Source: Berberis thunbergii (taxonomy: Eukaryota > Streptophyta > Magnoliopsida > Ranunculales > Berberidaceae). Taken from it: 64,000 nt of DNA. The stretch covers positions 124,001 to 188,000 of the forward strand of contig QNQO01001168.1 of the NCBI GenBank assembly GCA_003290165.1, read 5' to 3'. The first letter of the stretch is position 1. Each line of letters opens with the position of its first letter. Below the pieces are notes generated by a model. That model was not told the DNA's origin. It saw only the letters and a list, made by a program, of their open reading frames with translations, and did not search any database. Made by a program: the position numbers and the translations under genes. This document shows positions 1 to 10,956 of this stretch, one piece after another.

Positions 1-584
1 ACATGAAGAGATGTGGAGGGAGTAGCACACGATTTTGAGTCCCAGCCACGACAGAAGAAACAATCAGCTTGAAGTCTCGCACTCAGGCATCAACTCGATC
101 CTCCATTGATTGATTGTACCCTTCGGATTCTCCGACTGCCAAATACCAAGTTGAAGCATTTTATTCTCAATAATGCGCGAGTCATCAATCGTTAGAACGA
201 CAAAGGCGGGAAAACCATAAGAGGCAACACGATTTTTCTTGTAATCATCTAGAGGACGAGAAACTTCCTTTTACTCCTTTCAATAACTCGGTTTACCTCC
301 TCGTCCTCTCGAGCAGAAGAATCATCCTTCGAACCACGACCTCCTTTCGGGAGAGAGGCAAGATGAAAGGAAGCCCTAGTAGCGTCAAGAAATGAGGAAA
401 CAAGCTTCTTCCTCTTCAACACATGGCTGAAACTGACAACCAACATCTTGGAAGGATTGAGAGGCCTGGGAACTTTCCTTTTCCTAACAATCGAGTTGGT
501 ACTCCCAGAACGTTGGGCAGAGACTGAAGTAACTCGGCCTACACGCTCATCAACAGAACCCTTTTGGCGGTCGACGTCCACATC

Positions 585-1302
585 ACCAATGTGCGCAACA
601 GTCACCTTCAAAGCGCGACCTGTTTGACCCGATGAATATAAGCCACTGCGGATAATGGCATCTGTAGTAAGAAAATCTTCCATGAGACTCGGGGAAGATC
701 ACAAAATTGACTGCGAAACTTCTATTCTTCCCAAGACAATGACAAATTGACTCTCTTAGGCTTCCGGAATGACCACAGAATATGATTTCCGCGAAACCTA
801 TAGTAATTGGAAGAAGGAGACGCGTAGAACCAAGACCTTGACCAGCTCCCATACTCCTCTCGTAGGTCCTTGAAACAAGAAGGAGAGAGAAGACAATAGG
901 TACGATTATGGTTTACGCTAAACCCTACAAAAGAATGAAAAACCCTAGATGTTCATAGGGATACGAGCTGGGACAACCCTTGCTAAGGTCGAAATCATTA
1001 CTTTCCAACCATTAGGGACAAGTTGGGTCAGAGCGATACCAACCAAATCCAAGTGGTACCAGATAATTGCAGGGGCCGAAAGCCTCAAAACTAGAGTGGA
1101 ACATACTAGAATACAAAGTGATGTACCCATGTTTTGGACGATAAGGTATGTCGCCCTCTTCGGGGAAAACAATTTTCAGATCAATCGATAACGAGTAATC
1201 ATGATGAATGTTGTCCAGAGTCATATGCATTGCCTGCTTAGGAAAAAAGAAAGGTTCACGGGCATCAAGAACATCGCCGCTCAAAACCTTGAAGTTAGAC
1301 AT
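585..1302 (-). pseudogene. Gypsy-type retroelement gag-like relic
   Basis: Minus-strand coding remnants in changing frames resemble the N-terminal region of plant 'putative gypsy type transposon' proteins. One frame (1302 to about 1140) reads HGYITLYSSMFHSSF. A shifted frame (about 1120-1010) continues with LTQLVPNGWKVM, the conserved 'QLtpNaW' stretch that follows in that family. A third frame around 700-850 has a Trp/Tyr-rich stretch (WFYASPSSNYYRF) with an internal stop. At least two frameshifts and stops separate the pieces, so it cannot be translated as one protein. No protease, reverse transcriptase or LTR is seen nearby. The family call is from memory of the domain and is moderate; that it is broken is certain. 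Confidence 0.45.
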
Positions 1303-2176
1303 GACTATAGAACAAGCGCGAGTAATAAATAAATTAACAACTAGAAAATAAGGAAGTGCAAAATAAAGACATACTCAAACTTCTCCTTTTATAAGGATGA
1401 GCAGTGAAAGGTCCGCTCTTGGGAGAATGTGCAAGATATGAAAGCCACACAAAATCCCAGAAATCGTGCCAAAACTAGCAAGCAGACGGAACATCGGAGA
1501 GACAACAGCAGCAACAGATAGCAAGATCACTAAATGTGTCCTAATGATGAAATCGAAAACAAAACCACTACACAGTTAGTAGATACATGAACAAACCCAC
1601 TAACTAAGGGGGATTAGTAGATTATACATCAAAATAGACCGATCATGACGGTCATACACGTGGCAAAAAACATCCCTCACGAGGATATGACGTCAAATCT
1701 ATTGTGCCAGCTCATAAAACCCAAAAAGAATAAAGCCAATCACGGAGGCCCAGACAAGCCCACTAATGAGAAGATATAAACAAAGCCCGAATCTAGGCCT
1801 GAATGAATCAATGCCCAAATCCAGACCCGAACGAATCAATGCTCAAATCCAGGCCCAACACGAGTTATTTCATAAAGAAGATGAATGTTGCACAAAAAAG
1901 AGTCGTGGAGGAAGTTACGCCTCTACGAACGCATCTTCATCAAAGAGGAGACTGTTACGAGAAACATCTCCTTCCGTTGCGCCTCACATGCTTAAGTCAA
2001 CCGCGACCATTATAGAAGGTAAAGGGAATATTCGACACAGGTATGCAACTTTAACTGAGTTTTGTCCAGATTTACTTCATTCTTCAAACATAGTTGTTGA
2101 CTTAAACATCACAGTGCTTTCGACTACCAAAAAGGTGGTATTTGGCAGTCTAACATCTGTTTTGCAGGTCAAATTC
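1303..2176. other. No gene recognised
   Basis: An open frame of 163 codons runs from 1766 to 2257 on the plus strand, but its start is a run of near-repeats (AATCNAGGCCC/GAATCAATGC type) and it ends inside a dispersed AT-rich repeat. It has no recognisable domain. The region may be LTR or leader sequence of the retroelement relic to its left; no termini were found. Confidence 0.4.
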
Positions 2177-4286
2177 TCAGGAGGACATTTTTTGACGCAT
2201 CAACATGTATGTAAATATAAAACATGTAGAAGGGCAAAAAGAATGAAAAAATTGTGAAAAACGTTGGTTGAATGTACATGTGGCAGAGATTGAAGGCATT
2301 ATGTTTTCCTTTTTTTTTAAATGAAAAGTATCATAACGATCTACGTAGCTGTCGGATTTTGGTAAATTGAGTATCATTGAAATGCAATTTTTAAGATCTT
2401 TCCAACAAAACCAATGATAAATACAAAAACTTAAAATTTCAAAATATATATTTTTACTAAAAACTTGCAAATATTTTTAATAATTTCATGCTTTAAGTAT
2501 TTTAAATATTTATCAAAGAAATGGACAAACGTTTTGATGAACATTCAAAAAAAGACCTCAAACATTCAATCGATTATAATTTAACCAAGTATGACTCAAA
2601 AAATTAGTATTTCTACCATAATGGCTTGCACCTAAAAAACTTTGTTTGCATTATAAAATATGATTTTTTTTATGGAACCGATTAAAGGCAGTGGTGAGGG
2701 TGTCCAATGCAGGATAATTAACAACAAAAATAATGTATGTGGAATGCTAACGGCATGGGTCATATGTTAGTATAAAACAAGTAGAAAGACAAATAAAATG
2801 AAAAAATTGTGAAAAAAGTTGGTGGAATTTACATATGGCGAAGAGAAAAAGTATTGTATTTTTTTTCAAAAATAAAATTATGATAATTATCTACATAGTT
2901 GAAAGATTTTGGTACACTTGATATAATTGAAATGCAATTTTGAAGATCTGTTCAACAAAACCAATGATCTGACAAACACTTAAAATTTCAAAATATGTAT
3001 TTTACTATTAAAACATGCAAGTAGTTATAATATTTTCATGCCTAAGTATAATATTTTTCAAGGAAATGGAGGGACATTTTAATTAACATATAAACAAAAA
3101 CACCAAATATTCAATCGATTATAATTTTAACCAAATTTGACACTAAAAAATTAGTATTTTTACCATAAAACATGCTTGCACCTCAAAAAAATTAGTTTAC
3201 ATCCTAAAATATTATTTTCCTTATAAAAATAATTGAGGCCAATGTGGGATAGTGGTGAGGGTGTCTAGTACGTGATAATTACCCAAAATTTTGTTTGTGG
3301 AGTGTCTATTACACGAGTAATATATTAGTCTATATTACAATCAAAGTGTTATTTTATTATTCATTGTTGACTGATAAATAGTCAAATAATAAGGATTGGA
3401 AATAAAAGATGACTAGGATTAAAAGTTGGGAAATATGTTAAGGGTCGAGATTCATTCTATGATGACATGTTTGTAAATACAAAACATGTAGAAGTACAAA
3501 GAAAATGAAACAATTGTTAAAAAAGTTGGTGGAATATACATGTGGCTGAGATAGAAGGTCTTGTGTTTTTCTTTTTTTCAAAATGAAAAATTTGATAATT
3601 ATCAACATAGTTGTCGGATTTTGGTAAACTCGATATCATTGAAATGCAACTTTGAAGATCTTTCCAACAAAACCAATGATCAATACAAAAACTTAAAATT
3701 TCAAAATATGTATATTATTATTAAAGAAATAGACAGACAATTTAATGAACATTCAAACAGACAGACAATTTAATGAACATTCAAACAAAGACCCTAACCA
3801 TTCATTCAATTCTAATTTAATTGAGTATGAATTGATAAAATTAATATTTTTACCATAATGGCTAGTACCTACAAAATTAGTTTATATTTTAAAATATGAT
3901 TTTTTTATGGAACTGATTGAGGGCAATGATGACGATGGTGGTGAGAGTGTCCAATGCGAGATAATTAGTAACAAAAAAATATATGTGAACTGCCAACGAC
4001 ACAGGTAATATGCTAGTCTATACTACAATTTAGAGTGATGTTTTACTATTCATTATTGACTGAGACAAAACTGAGGATTGGAGATAAAAAAAATGGCCAA
4101 GATTAAAAGTTGGAAATATGTTGAGGGTTGAGATTCATTTCCTATAAAACATATGGCAGAAAAAGAAAATATTGTGTTTTCTGTTCAAAATAAAATTATC
4201 ATAAGTATCTACGTAGTTGTCGGATTTTGGTAAACTTGGTATAATTGAAATGTATTTTTGAAGATTTTTCCAACAAAGCAAATTAT
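2177..4286 (+). repeat. Tandem Helitron-like repeat units, plus orientation
   Basis: Successive AT-rich units of about 560-690 bp share the same internal order: ATGTAGAA...GTTGGTGGAATATACATG, then TTGTCGGATTTTGGTAAA, TTGAAGATCTTTCCAACAAAACCAATGATC, and a GGTGAGGGTGTC stretch. Unit junctions lie at 2770/2771, 3328/3329 and 4016/4017. The clearest unit (3329-4016) starts TCTATATTAC and ends TGCCAACGACACAGGTAATATGCTAG. A TC start, a CTAG/TTAG end and a short stem (GCC-AAC-GGC in the consensus) about 10 bp before the end are Helitron hallmarks. The next unit begins at once with TCTATACTAC, so the array is head to tail. No RepHel coding sequence is present, so these are non-autonomous. The fourth unit starts at 4017 and is interrupted by a SINE. 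Confidence 0.55.
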
Positions 4287-4391
4287 TTTTTCCCTTAACC
4301 CCTCTCACCCCAAATGTCGCTGGTAGGATTCGAACCCTAAACTTGTGATTCCATCAGCCATAGGCATATCACCGAGCTGGTATTTCATTAG
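4287..4391 (-). mobile_element. tRNA-derived SINE with 16-bp target duplication
   Basis: On the minus strand this piece holds an A-box-like TACCAGCTCGGTGATATGCC and a B box GGTTCGAATCC, in the spacing of a tRNA-derived Pol III promoter, and ends in a short A run (TTTTT on the plus strand). It is flanked by CAACAAAGCAAATTAT (4271-4286) and CAACAAAACAAATTAT (4392-4407), identical at 15 of 16 positions. The other copies of the host repeat read straight through here, which confirms the insertion. It is not a tRNA gene: the arms do not pair into a cloverleaf that I can see. Confidence 0.7.
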
Positions 4392-4667
4392 CAACAAAAC
4401 AAATTATCAATACAAACGCTAAAAATAAAAATAAGCATATTTTTTATTATTAAAAACATCTAATGCATTTCACATTGTTATTATTTCAATATTTTTCAAA
4501 GCAATGAAACGATCATACTAGGAACAAAATAAACTAGACATCTTAATCACATTTAAACTAAAACTCTGATAAAAGTTTGGGAAAGAACTAACTCTTGGCA
4601 TTTAAAATTTCCCACTTACCTGATTTAAATTTTTACTAAGTTTAGCCCTAAAGTTTATTGTAGTACA

Positions 4668-5763
4668 CTAACATATTACCCATGTCGTTGGCACTCCACA
4701 TACACTTTTTTTATATTACTCTTACCATTTGCACCCCACATACAGTTTTTGCTGCTAAGTATCAAGAAGTGGACACCCTCACTACCATCCCCACCATTGC
4801 CCTCGATCGGCTCAATAAAAAATACATATTTTAGAATGTAAAATAAATTTTTTTAGGTGCAAGCCTATTAAAAATACTAATTTTTTTTAAAAGTCAAACT
4901 CGGTTAAAATTAGATCGATTGAATGTTTAGGGTCTTTGTTGAATATGCATTAAAATTTCCGTCTGTTTCTATGAAAAATATTATACTTATGCATGAAAAT
5001 ATTAAAAATACTTACATGTTTCAACAATAAAATATATATTTTGAAATTTTAAGTGTTTGTATTGATCATTCATTTTGTTGGAAAGATCTTCAAAATTGCA
5101 TTTCAACGATGGCAATTTTACCAAAATCCGACAAAACTATATAGATATTTATGATAATTTTCATTTTGAAAAAAAAACATAATACTTTCTCTCCGCCACA
5201 TGTATATTCCACCAACTTTTTTCATAATTGTTTTCATTTTTATGCTTTTCTACATGTTTTATATTTAAGAACACGTCATCACATCAAATGAATCTCAACC
5301 CTCGACACATTTCCCAACCTTTAATCTTAACCTTCTTTTATCTCCAACGTGTAGTTTTTCCTAGTGTGCAATAAATTATAATATAGACTAGGATATTACC
5401 CGTGTAGTTGGCACTGCATACACCATTTTTTTGGCTACTAGTTATCATGCAATGAACACCCTCACCACCATTGCCCTCAATTAGTTTCATAAAAAATAAT
5501 GGTATTTTAGAATATAAATTCAAAAAAAATTTGAGCTGCAAGCCTATTTTACGAAAAAATACTACATTTTTTAGTTAAAGTCAAAATGAAAATCGCTTAA
5601 ATGATCGGGGTTTTGTTTGAATGTCCATTAAAATGTTTATTTGTTTAAAATATTATATTTATGCATGAAAATATCAAATATTTTTGTAATTCATCTTTTG
5701 AAATTTTAAGTGTTTGTATTGATAATTAGTTTTGTTGGAAAGATCTTCAATTGCATTTCAATC
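4668..5763 (-). repeat. Helitron-like repeat units, minus orientation
   Basis: Reverse-complement copies of the family at 2177-4286. One full unit spans 4668-5387 and a second starts at 5388. Read on the minus strand the second unit ends GGGTAATATCCTAG and is followed directly by TCTATATTAT of the next one, so these are again head to tail. The second unit is cut off near 5763, where unrelated sequence starts. Confidence 0.5.
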
Positions 5764-5812
5764 CTAGTTATTATTTATCTATAATAATTATGATTTAACA
5801 TTTTTCACAATC

Positions 5813-6180
5813 AGAATTAACAGTAAAACACCAATATTAAGATGGTGACAACAGAGGTACTTATTCCATATATTAGCATATCAGCATGTTTCAGACTTTG
5901 CTTTGCTAGCTATTTCGGACTTCATGAATGTTTACTTTCTTTTGCATATCAGCACCACACCAGAGGTACTTATTCCATATATTAGCTATCAAAGACAATA
6001 CACTCGTAGGCAGGATAAAAAAACAAAACTGAAATCTTATGCAATTCAAGTTTTCTTTTGCATCTTAGTCTCACACTCTGGCAGTAACCTTCCAGTCTCA
6101 CACTCTGGCAGTAATCTTATGCAATTCAAGTTTTCTCCTACATTATACATTCTGAAGGAGAAAACTTGAATTATATCGCA
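5813..6180 (+). repeat. Direct repeat copy 1 with terminal hairpin
   Basis: This 0.37-kb segment recurs at 7020-7385. Shared landmarks are TTTCAGACTTTGCTTTGCTA, CTTCATGAATGTTTACTTTC, ATCAAAGACAATACACT and a doubled CAGTCTCACACTC unit. It ends with an inverted repeat whose arms are AATTCAAGTTTTCTCCT and AGGAGAAAACTTGAATT, about 16 bp apart. No coding sense is apparent. Confidence 0.75.
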
Positions 6181-6360
6181 TTTTGTAATCTGTTCTCTTT
6201 CACTTACTAAGATTTATGTTTGAACCTTCAAGTTATGTAAACTAAACGGGAGGTATGGTGGGTATGTTGATAAAAGCTGATAAAACGGTGTTTGTTTAAA
6301 GAGAACATAGTTACTTGAATCCTTGATTAAATTAGTAATGGATGGTTGATAATGATAGAG

Positions 6361-6729
6361 ACCCATCTGAGGAAAATCCTCCAAGTCTTCATGTGAAGGA
6401 GGGAATCCAAATTAAAATAATAGATGTGGTTTCTACAAAAATGTGGCGAATGAGATACAGGTAGGTATACTGCTGTACATGTATCTGTTTATGAAAAACA
6501 TAATTGTTGTAATGAAACCAATTTTATGTTAGTCAATGAATCAGGTTTTGGCCAAATAACAAAAGTAGAATGTATGCTCGAAAATAATGTCATTTTGTGG
6601 ATTTATTTAGTTAATGACAAAACAGGGATCTTTACTTCCTGTTCTGTTTATGCAGGAGACTTTGTAAAGAAGCTCGAGCTTAAGAATGGGGACTCTGTCA
6701 TGATCTATCGAGACGAAAATAATCAGCTT
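6361..6729 (+). pseudogene. B3 DNA-binding domain fragment
   Basis: Two exon-like pieces match parts of a plant B3 domain. The first (about 6361-6461) encodes KIIDVVSTKMWRMRYR, with the family's W-x-mRYR signature, and ends at a plausible donor (AG/GTAGGT). The second (about 6655-6729) follows a TGCAG acceptor and encodes GDFVKKLELKNGDSVMIYRD, the usual 'FvkkhgLkkGD' end of the fold, then a GTGAGT donor. No start codon, complete domain or downstream partner is present. It lies between two direct repeats, so it is probably a captured or stranded exon pair rather than a working transcription factor. Confidence 0.45.
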
Positions 6730-7019
6730 GTGAGTTTTATTTTTAGTTTAACTTTTTCCTGCCTAATGATTCTATTTGTGTGTACATCTTAGTATCTTAC
6801 TACATTCATATATATATCTAGTAATGTAGTCGTTTACCGTAAAATAGGCAAAACAGCTTACTGCCCTGTAATGCAACGTTCAACATTGTATCAGATGTGT
6901 GGACCTCTTTATAGGCCTAAGCTTTCTCAGCAACTCAAATTTCATGGCCAGATGGCCCTCTGGATTTCACTTGTACGACCGTATTTTCACTTCATGAATG
7001 TTTAGTTAATTTCAGACTT

Positions 7020-7385
7020 TGCCTTGCTAGCTATTTGAAATAGATGGTGTCAACAGAGGTACTTATTCCATATATTAGCATATCAGCATGTTTCAGACTT
7101 TGCTTTGCTAGTTAATTTCAGACTTTGCTTTGCTAGCTATTTCAGACTTCATGAATGTTTACTTTCTTTTGCATATCAACACCACACCAGAGATCAAAGA
7201 CAATACACTCATAGGCAGGATAAAAACAAAACTGAAATCTTATGCAATTCAAGTTTTCTTTTGCATCTTAGTCTCACACTCTGGCAATAACCTTACAGTC
7301 TCACACTCGGGCAGTAATCTTATGCAATTCAAGTTTCTCCTTCATTATACATTATGAAGGAGAAAACTTGAATTATATCGCATTT
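7020..7385 (+). repeat. Direct repeat copy 2 with terminal hairpin
   Basis: Second copy of the segment at 5813-6180, ending with the same inverted repeat (7325-7373) with one base lost in the left arm. A third, partial copy of the hairpin arm lies near 8013-8050 (TGAAATTCAAGTTTTCTCC). Confidence 0.75.
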
Positions 7386-8157
7386 ACCAAAATCTTTGGC
7401 TGGTCAAGGTTTTAAAATAGATTTGCGTATACTATTGCCATGGTATTTAATTAGAATTGAGATTTTGATGTCACAATCTGTTTAACCTTATCAATGAGTT
7501 GTCAACCAATCCGACAAATTAATATATAATTGACATCCAAATTCATCGTATTCGGCATGAATTAAATATTGTTTCTACATTGTTTAGGATCCGAGGACCA
7601 GATCTATTGCAGTCGTATAAGTAACGTATGTTTACGGTACTCTAGATTACATTGTTTACTAACTTGAAATTTTTTTAATTGATCAGAGTGACATCTCTCT
7701 TTCTCTTCCTTTTTGGGATAATTTGACTATTGATGCCTCTTTCTGAATTCCAGCACCAGATTCTGTTTCTGTTCCAGTTTTAAGGTACCAACATGTTAGG
7801 TAGATTGTATTTTTCATTAATCAATGTGTTTTAAATTTGTCATAATATGGTGAATCCCCTCTAAATAGACAGGACAACTTTAATCACCTATTGATTAATT
7901 TCTAAACTCGAAGTGTGTAATATTAATGTACATATATTTCGCAGAGTCCATGTTTACAATCCTGAATTCAAGTTTTGTTCTTCTTCCCCATTTATCCAGT
8001 TTTCTTCCCGAATCTTATGAAATTCAAGTTTTCTCCTTCATTATACATTGTATAGTTAATGTATTGTTTTATATGATCTTCCACTGATTGCATCTATTTA
8101 TTTTGTTTTCATGTTACTTTGTAATTGTTGTGTTGTGTTTTTATTATTTTGGTTCAG
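7386..8157. other. No gene recognised; left flank of CACTA gene
   Basis: AT-rich sequence with no convincing exon. It probably holds the promoter and 5' leader of the Transposase_24 gene that starts at 8158. I could not find a CACTA 5' terminus here, so the element's left end is missing or lies in sequence I could not recognise. Confidence 0.4.
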
Positions 8158-10072
8158 ATGGCTTCTTTGATAACAAGAAAACGTAGATCCGTAATTGTTG
8201 CTGATAGTAGTTCGGTCGCTGCTCCTCCGCCCAATGTAGCTCATTCCACCATTAATGCTCCCGCTACAAGGGCTGCTTCTATCAATACTCCACCAGCACA
8301 TGGATCAAATGTTCCGATTGTTGATCAATCTTCATCGTCTGGATTAGTTCCTCAAGTTCTCACTCGACGAAGCGTCAGACGAACAAACCATCGATCAGCG
8401 TCTCTTGAGATTGCACTCGAGACTGTAACCATGCCCGGGGATGTAAACCCCTCCCCCCAAGGAGATGGAGAGCTCCCTAGAGGTAATAAACTTAAGTTTT
8501 CCTCGTCATATTTGGAAAATTGAATTTTTTTTTTTACAACAGCAAAGAAAACGAGGGGGCCCTGTAGACAACTAAAATTCCAAAGGATCACACGAACCAC
8601 TAACACACGCATTCCTGTAGTGTGGGATCCCAATCATCGTCGCTCGCAATCGGCGAAAATTAATAGCTTGTTGGTGCATGACATCGGTGCAATCATTCGC
8701 AACCATTGCCCGATGACATCCTCATCTTGGAGTGAGGTCAAGCCCGAGACGCAGGCCGAGGTGTTGGACGCGCTCACAGTAAGTTTTAGCCATTCATTTC
8801 AACCTTTAATAATTAAAATCTTTATAATGCAGAAAGTTTTGAAGGTTTTGCATGTTTATGCTTGTATTGTTACATGATTTGGTATAACTTATCTCTTTGG
8901 GCCTTAATATTCTCTAATAAATATTATTTAAAAGTTCAGGTTAACTTTGAGTTTGACATGAATGATCCAAACATTCATGAATATATCATCGGTACATGCG
9001 TCGATCGATATAGGAATTGGAAGCATGATTTCCATCGATACTTCCAAACGTTTTCTGATGTGGATAGTGCTAAGGCACAACCCCCAATTGAATTGGAGCA
9101 TAGGCCTGATGAGTGGGTGTGGTTGTGCGATCATTTTCAAACTCCCACATTTCTGGTAAGCATTAACGTTTTATTTAATTAGGCAAAACATATTTATTTA
9201 TATATATGTAATAATGCATATGTTTAATATATATTTTGAATAATTATACAGAAAAGATCTGAGGCGAACAAGGCGAACCGACGTCAAAAGAAAATTTTAC
9301 ATCACTCTAGTTCATTGCCCTTCTCTTACAGGGTGGAGGAACGACGTCTAGTAAGTGAACTCATGTTTCATTTCATTATTTTACTTTTAGTCAATACATT
9401 CAATTAAATGTTTATATTAGTTGGTTTATTATTTTAACAATGTTTTGTAGGAAGGTTCAAAATTCCCAGAAATCGACATGTTCAAGGATGTTTATGCACT
9501 ACCTGGCAATGAGGTGGCCGTGAAGTTGCATGTATGTTTTATTCTTTGCATTTTTTGCATGTTGTCACTTCTGTTGTTTTAAAAGTTATTAATTTTTAAT
9601 AATTTTTTTAATCAAGGAAACGACGGTGGAGAGGCGGGATGCCTACATGGAGCAAGTGGCCTCGCAGCATCCTCCGGGAACTCCATTTGAACAACTCACA
9701 ATGGGCAATCCTGATGCAGGATTACATATTTTGACGGAGACATTGGAATCGCTAGGTCCCAGACCCGGAAAGATTGTTCGGGGGATGGGAAAAGCTAAAG
9801 TTCGTGAGGTCAACACCTCATCTTCAGCTTCGCAACGCTCAGTCAGAATCGTTTCATCATTACACTCGAAAGTGGAGGAATTACAAAATGAGTTAAATGT
9901 TGCCAAAGCGCGTGAGGCGGAGAGAGAGGCTCGAGAGGCTCGGGAGGGGGAACGACAAGCACAAGAGGAAACTAGGTGGAGTATGTTATTAGGGGCTCTC
10001 CAGCAGTCAGGGATTAATTTGTCGAGCCTCCCGCTACTGTCAACAAACCATCATCAGCCACCACATCCCTAA
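8158..10072 (+). CDS. Transposase_24 (Ptta/En/Spm) family protein, six exons
   Basis: Spliced model: 8158-8482, 8543-8778, 8940-9155, 9252-9350, 9451-9531, 9617-10072. All introns are GT-AG, the frame stays open, and the total is 1413 nt (470 aa). The N-terminal 110 residues are Ser/Ala/Pro-rich. The core (about 125-320) has VVWDPNHRRS, a Trp-rich segment (WVWLCDHFQTPTF) and the family's SEANKANRRQK motif, hallmark of plant Transposase_24 proteins. A long charged coiled coil (EELQNELNVAKAREAEREAR) follows near the C terminus. In CACTA elements such TNPA-like proteins are thought to bind the subterminal repeats, here 0.2-0.9 kb downstream, and to assist the catalytic TNPD, which is absent. No disabling mutation was seen. 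The ATG at 8158 is the first in frame. Confidence 0.8.
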
Positions 10073-10289
10073 AAAATGTACTGATGTGTTTTTTAATTTG
10101 TAACTATACAGTACGGTTTAAAAATTTTAATTTGTAATGGATACATTATGATTTTACATTATTAATTCGTAAAGTTAATAGTATTTAAATAAATTAGCCA
10201 AAGCTTTCTATGCGTGAGACGATTCAATTAATAAATATTTCAAATTTAATTAAAATAAATATTTGAATTAAAAGATTTCAAAATTATTA

Positions 10290-10930
10290 AGCATAACTTT
10301 AAGCGACAAAAATTTTCGTCGCATAAGAATAGATCAAGCGTGTTTGGATCGACGTAACCTGTGTGACAACATTAGAGTGATGAATATTGTTGTCGCGTAA
10401 AGAATATCTTGTGCGATGAAAGGTTCGTCACCATTGAGTTAAGCCGACAAAGTCTAACGCGACGAAAGGGATCGTTACGATTGAGTTATGCCGACAACGT
10501 TTAATGCGACGAAAGGGATCATCGCGTAAGTATATTTTGCACGAAGAACAATTCTATTTTTTGCGACGAAATTAGCGTCGCGCAAAACAGTATTACGCGA
10601 CGCACCCTTATGCAACGATTTTTGGTGTCGTTGCGCAAAAGGATTTCATAGTGACGAAGATTTATTTTCGTCGCGCAAAGATTTGCGAGAATGTCGTCAC
10701 GCAAAAATGATAGTGTAGCAACGAATATTTAGTTGCGTCGCGCAAAGCCTTGCGAGACAAAGCTGTGGTGTTGTCGCGCAAAAAGGCATTTGTAGCGACG
10801 AAGATTATTTTTCGTCGCGCAAAGGCTTGCGAGACAGAGCTGTGGTGACAACCTTTGCGCGACGAATATTTTGTCGCCCAATATGTATGGCGACGAAATG
10901 TTGTCTATAGCGACAATTTTGACTACGTCC
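10290..10930. repeat. CACTA subterminal repeat block
   Basis: Many copies, in both orientations, of the motif GCGACGAA / TTCGTCGCGCAAA (for example 10567-10580, 10660-10680, 10735-10745, 10795-10822, 10850-10870). Alternating direct and inverted short repeats next to the terminus are typical transposase-binding arrays of CACTA elements. They are the likely target of the protein encoded at 8158-10072. Confidence 0.75.
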
Positions 10931-10956
10931 CTAAAGGCCTTTTTTTTGTAGTGAAT

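Larger units (their letters stand above)
8158..10953 (+). mobile_element. CACTA (En/Spm) element, 3' part
   Basis: The right end is precise: the sequence ends GGCCTTTTTTTTGTAGTG at 10953, the reverse complement of CACTACAAAAAAAAGGCC, a typical CACTA terminus. It is preceded by a dense block of subterminal repeats (10290-10930) and by an intact TNPA-like gene. No matching CACTA 5' end and no TNPD (Transposase_21) gene were found to the left. The element is therefore 5'-truncated or rearranged. Confidence 0.75.

Noticed and set aside
1766..2257. Open frame of 163 codons
   Set aside because: No domain, repeated low-information start, and its 3' end runs into a dispersed repeat; not supported as a gene.
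4326..4380. Possible tRNA gene on the minus strand
   Set aside because: Only A-box-like and B-box sequences are present; no cloverleaf pairing was seen, and the 16-bp flanking duplication marks a SINE.
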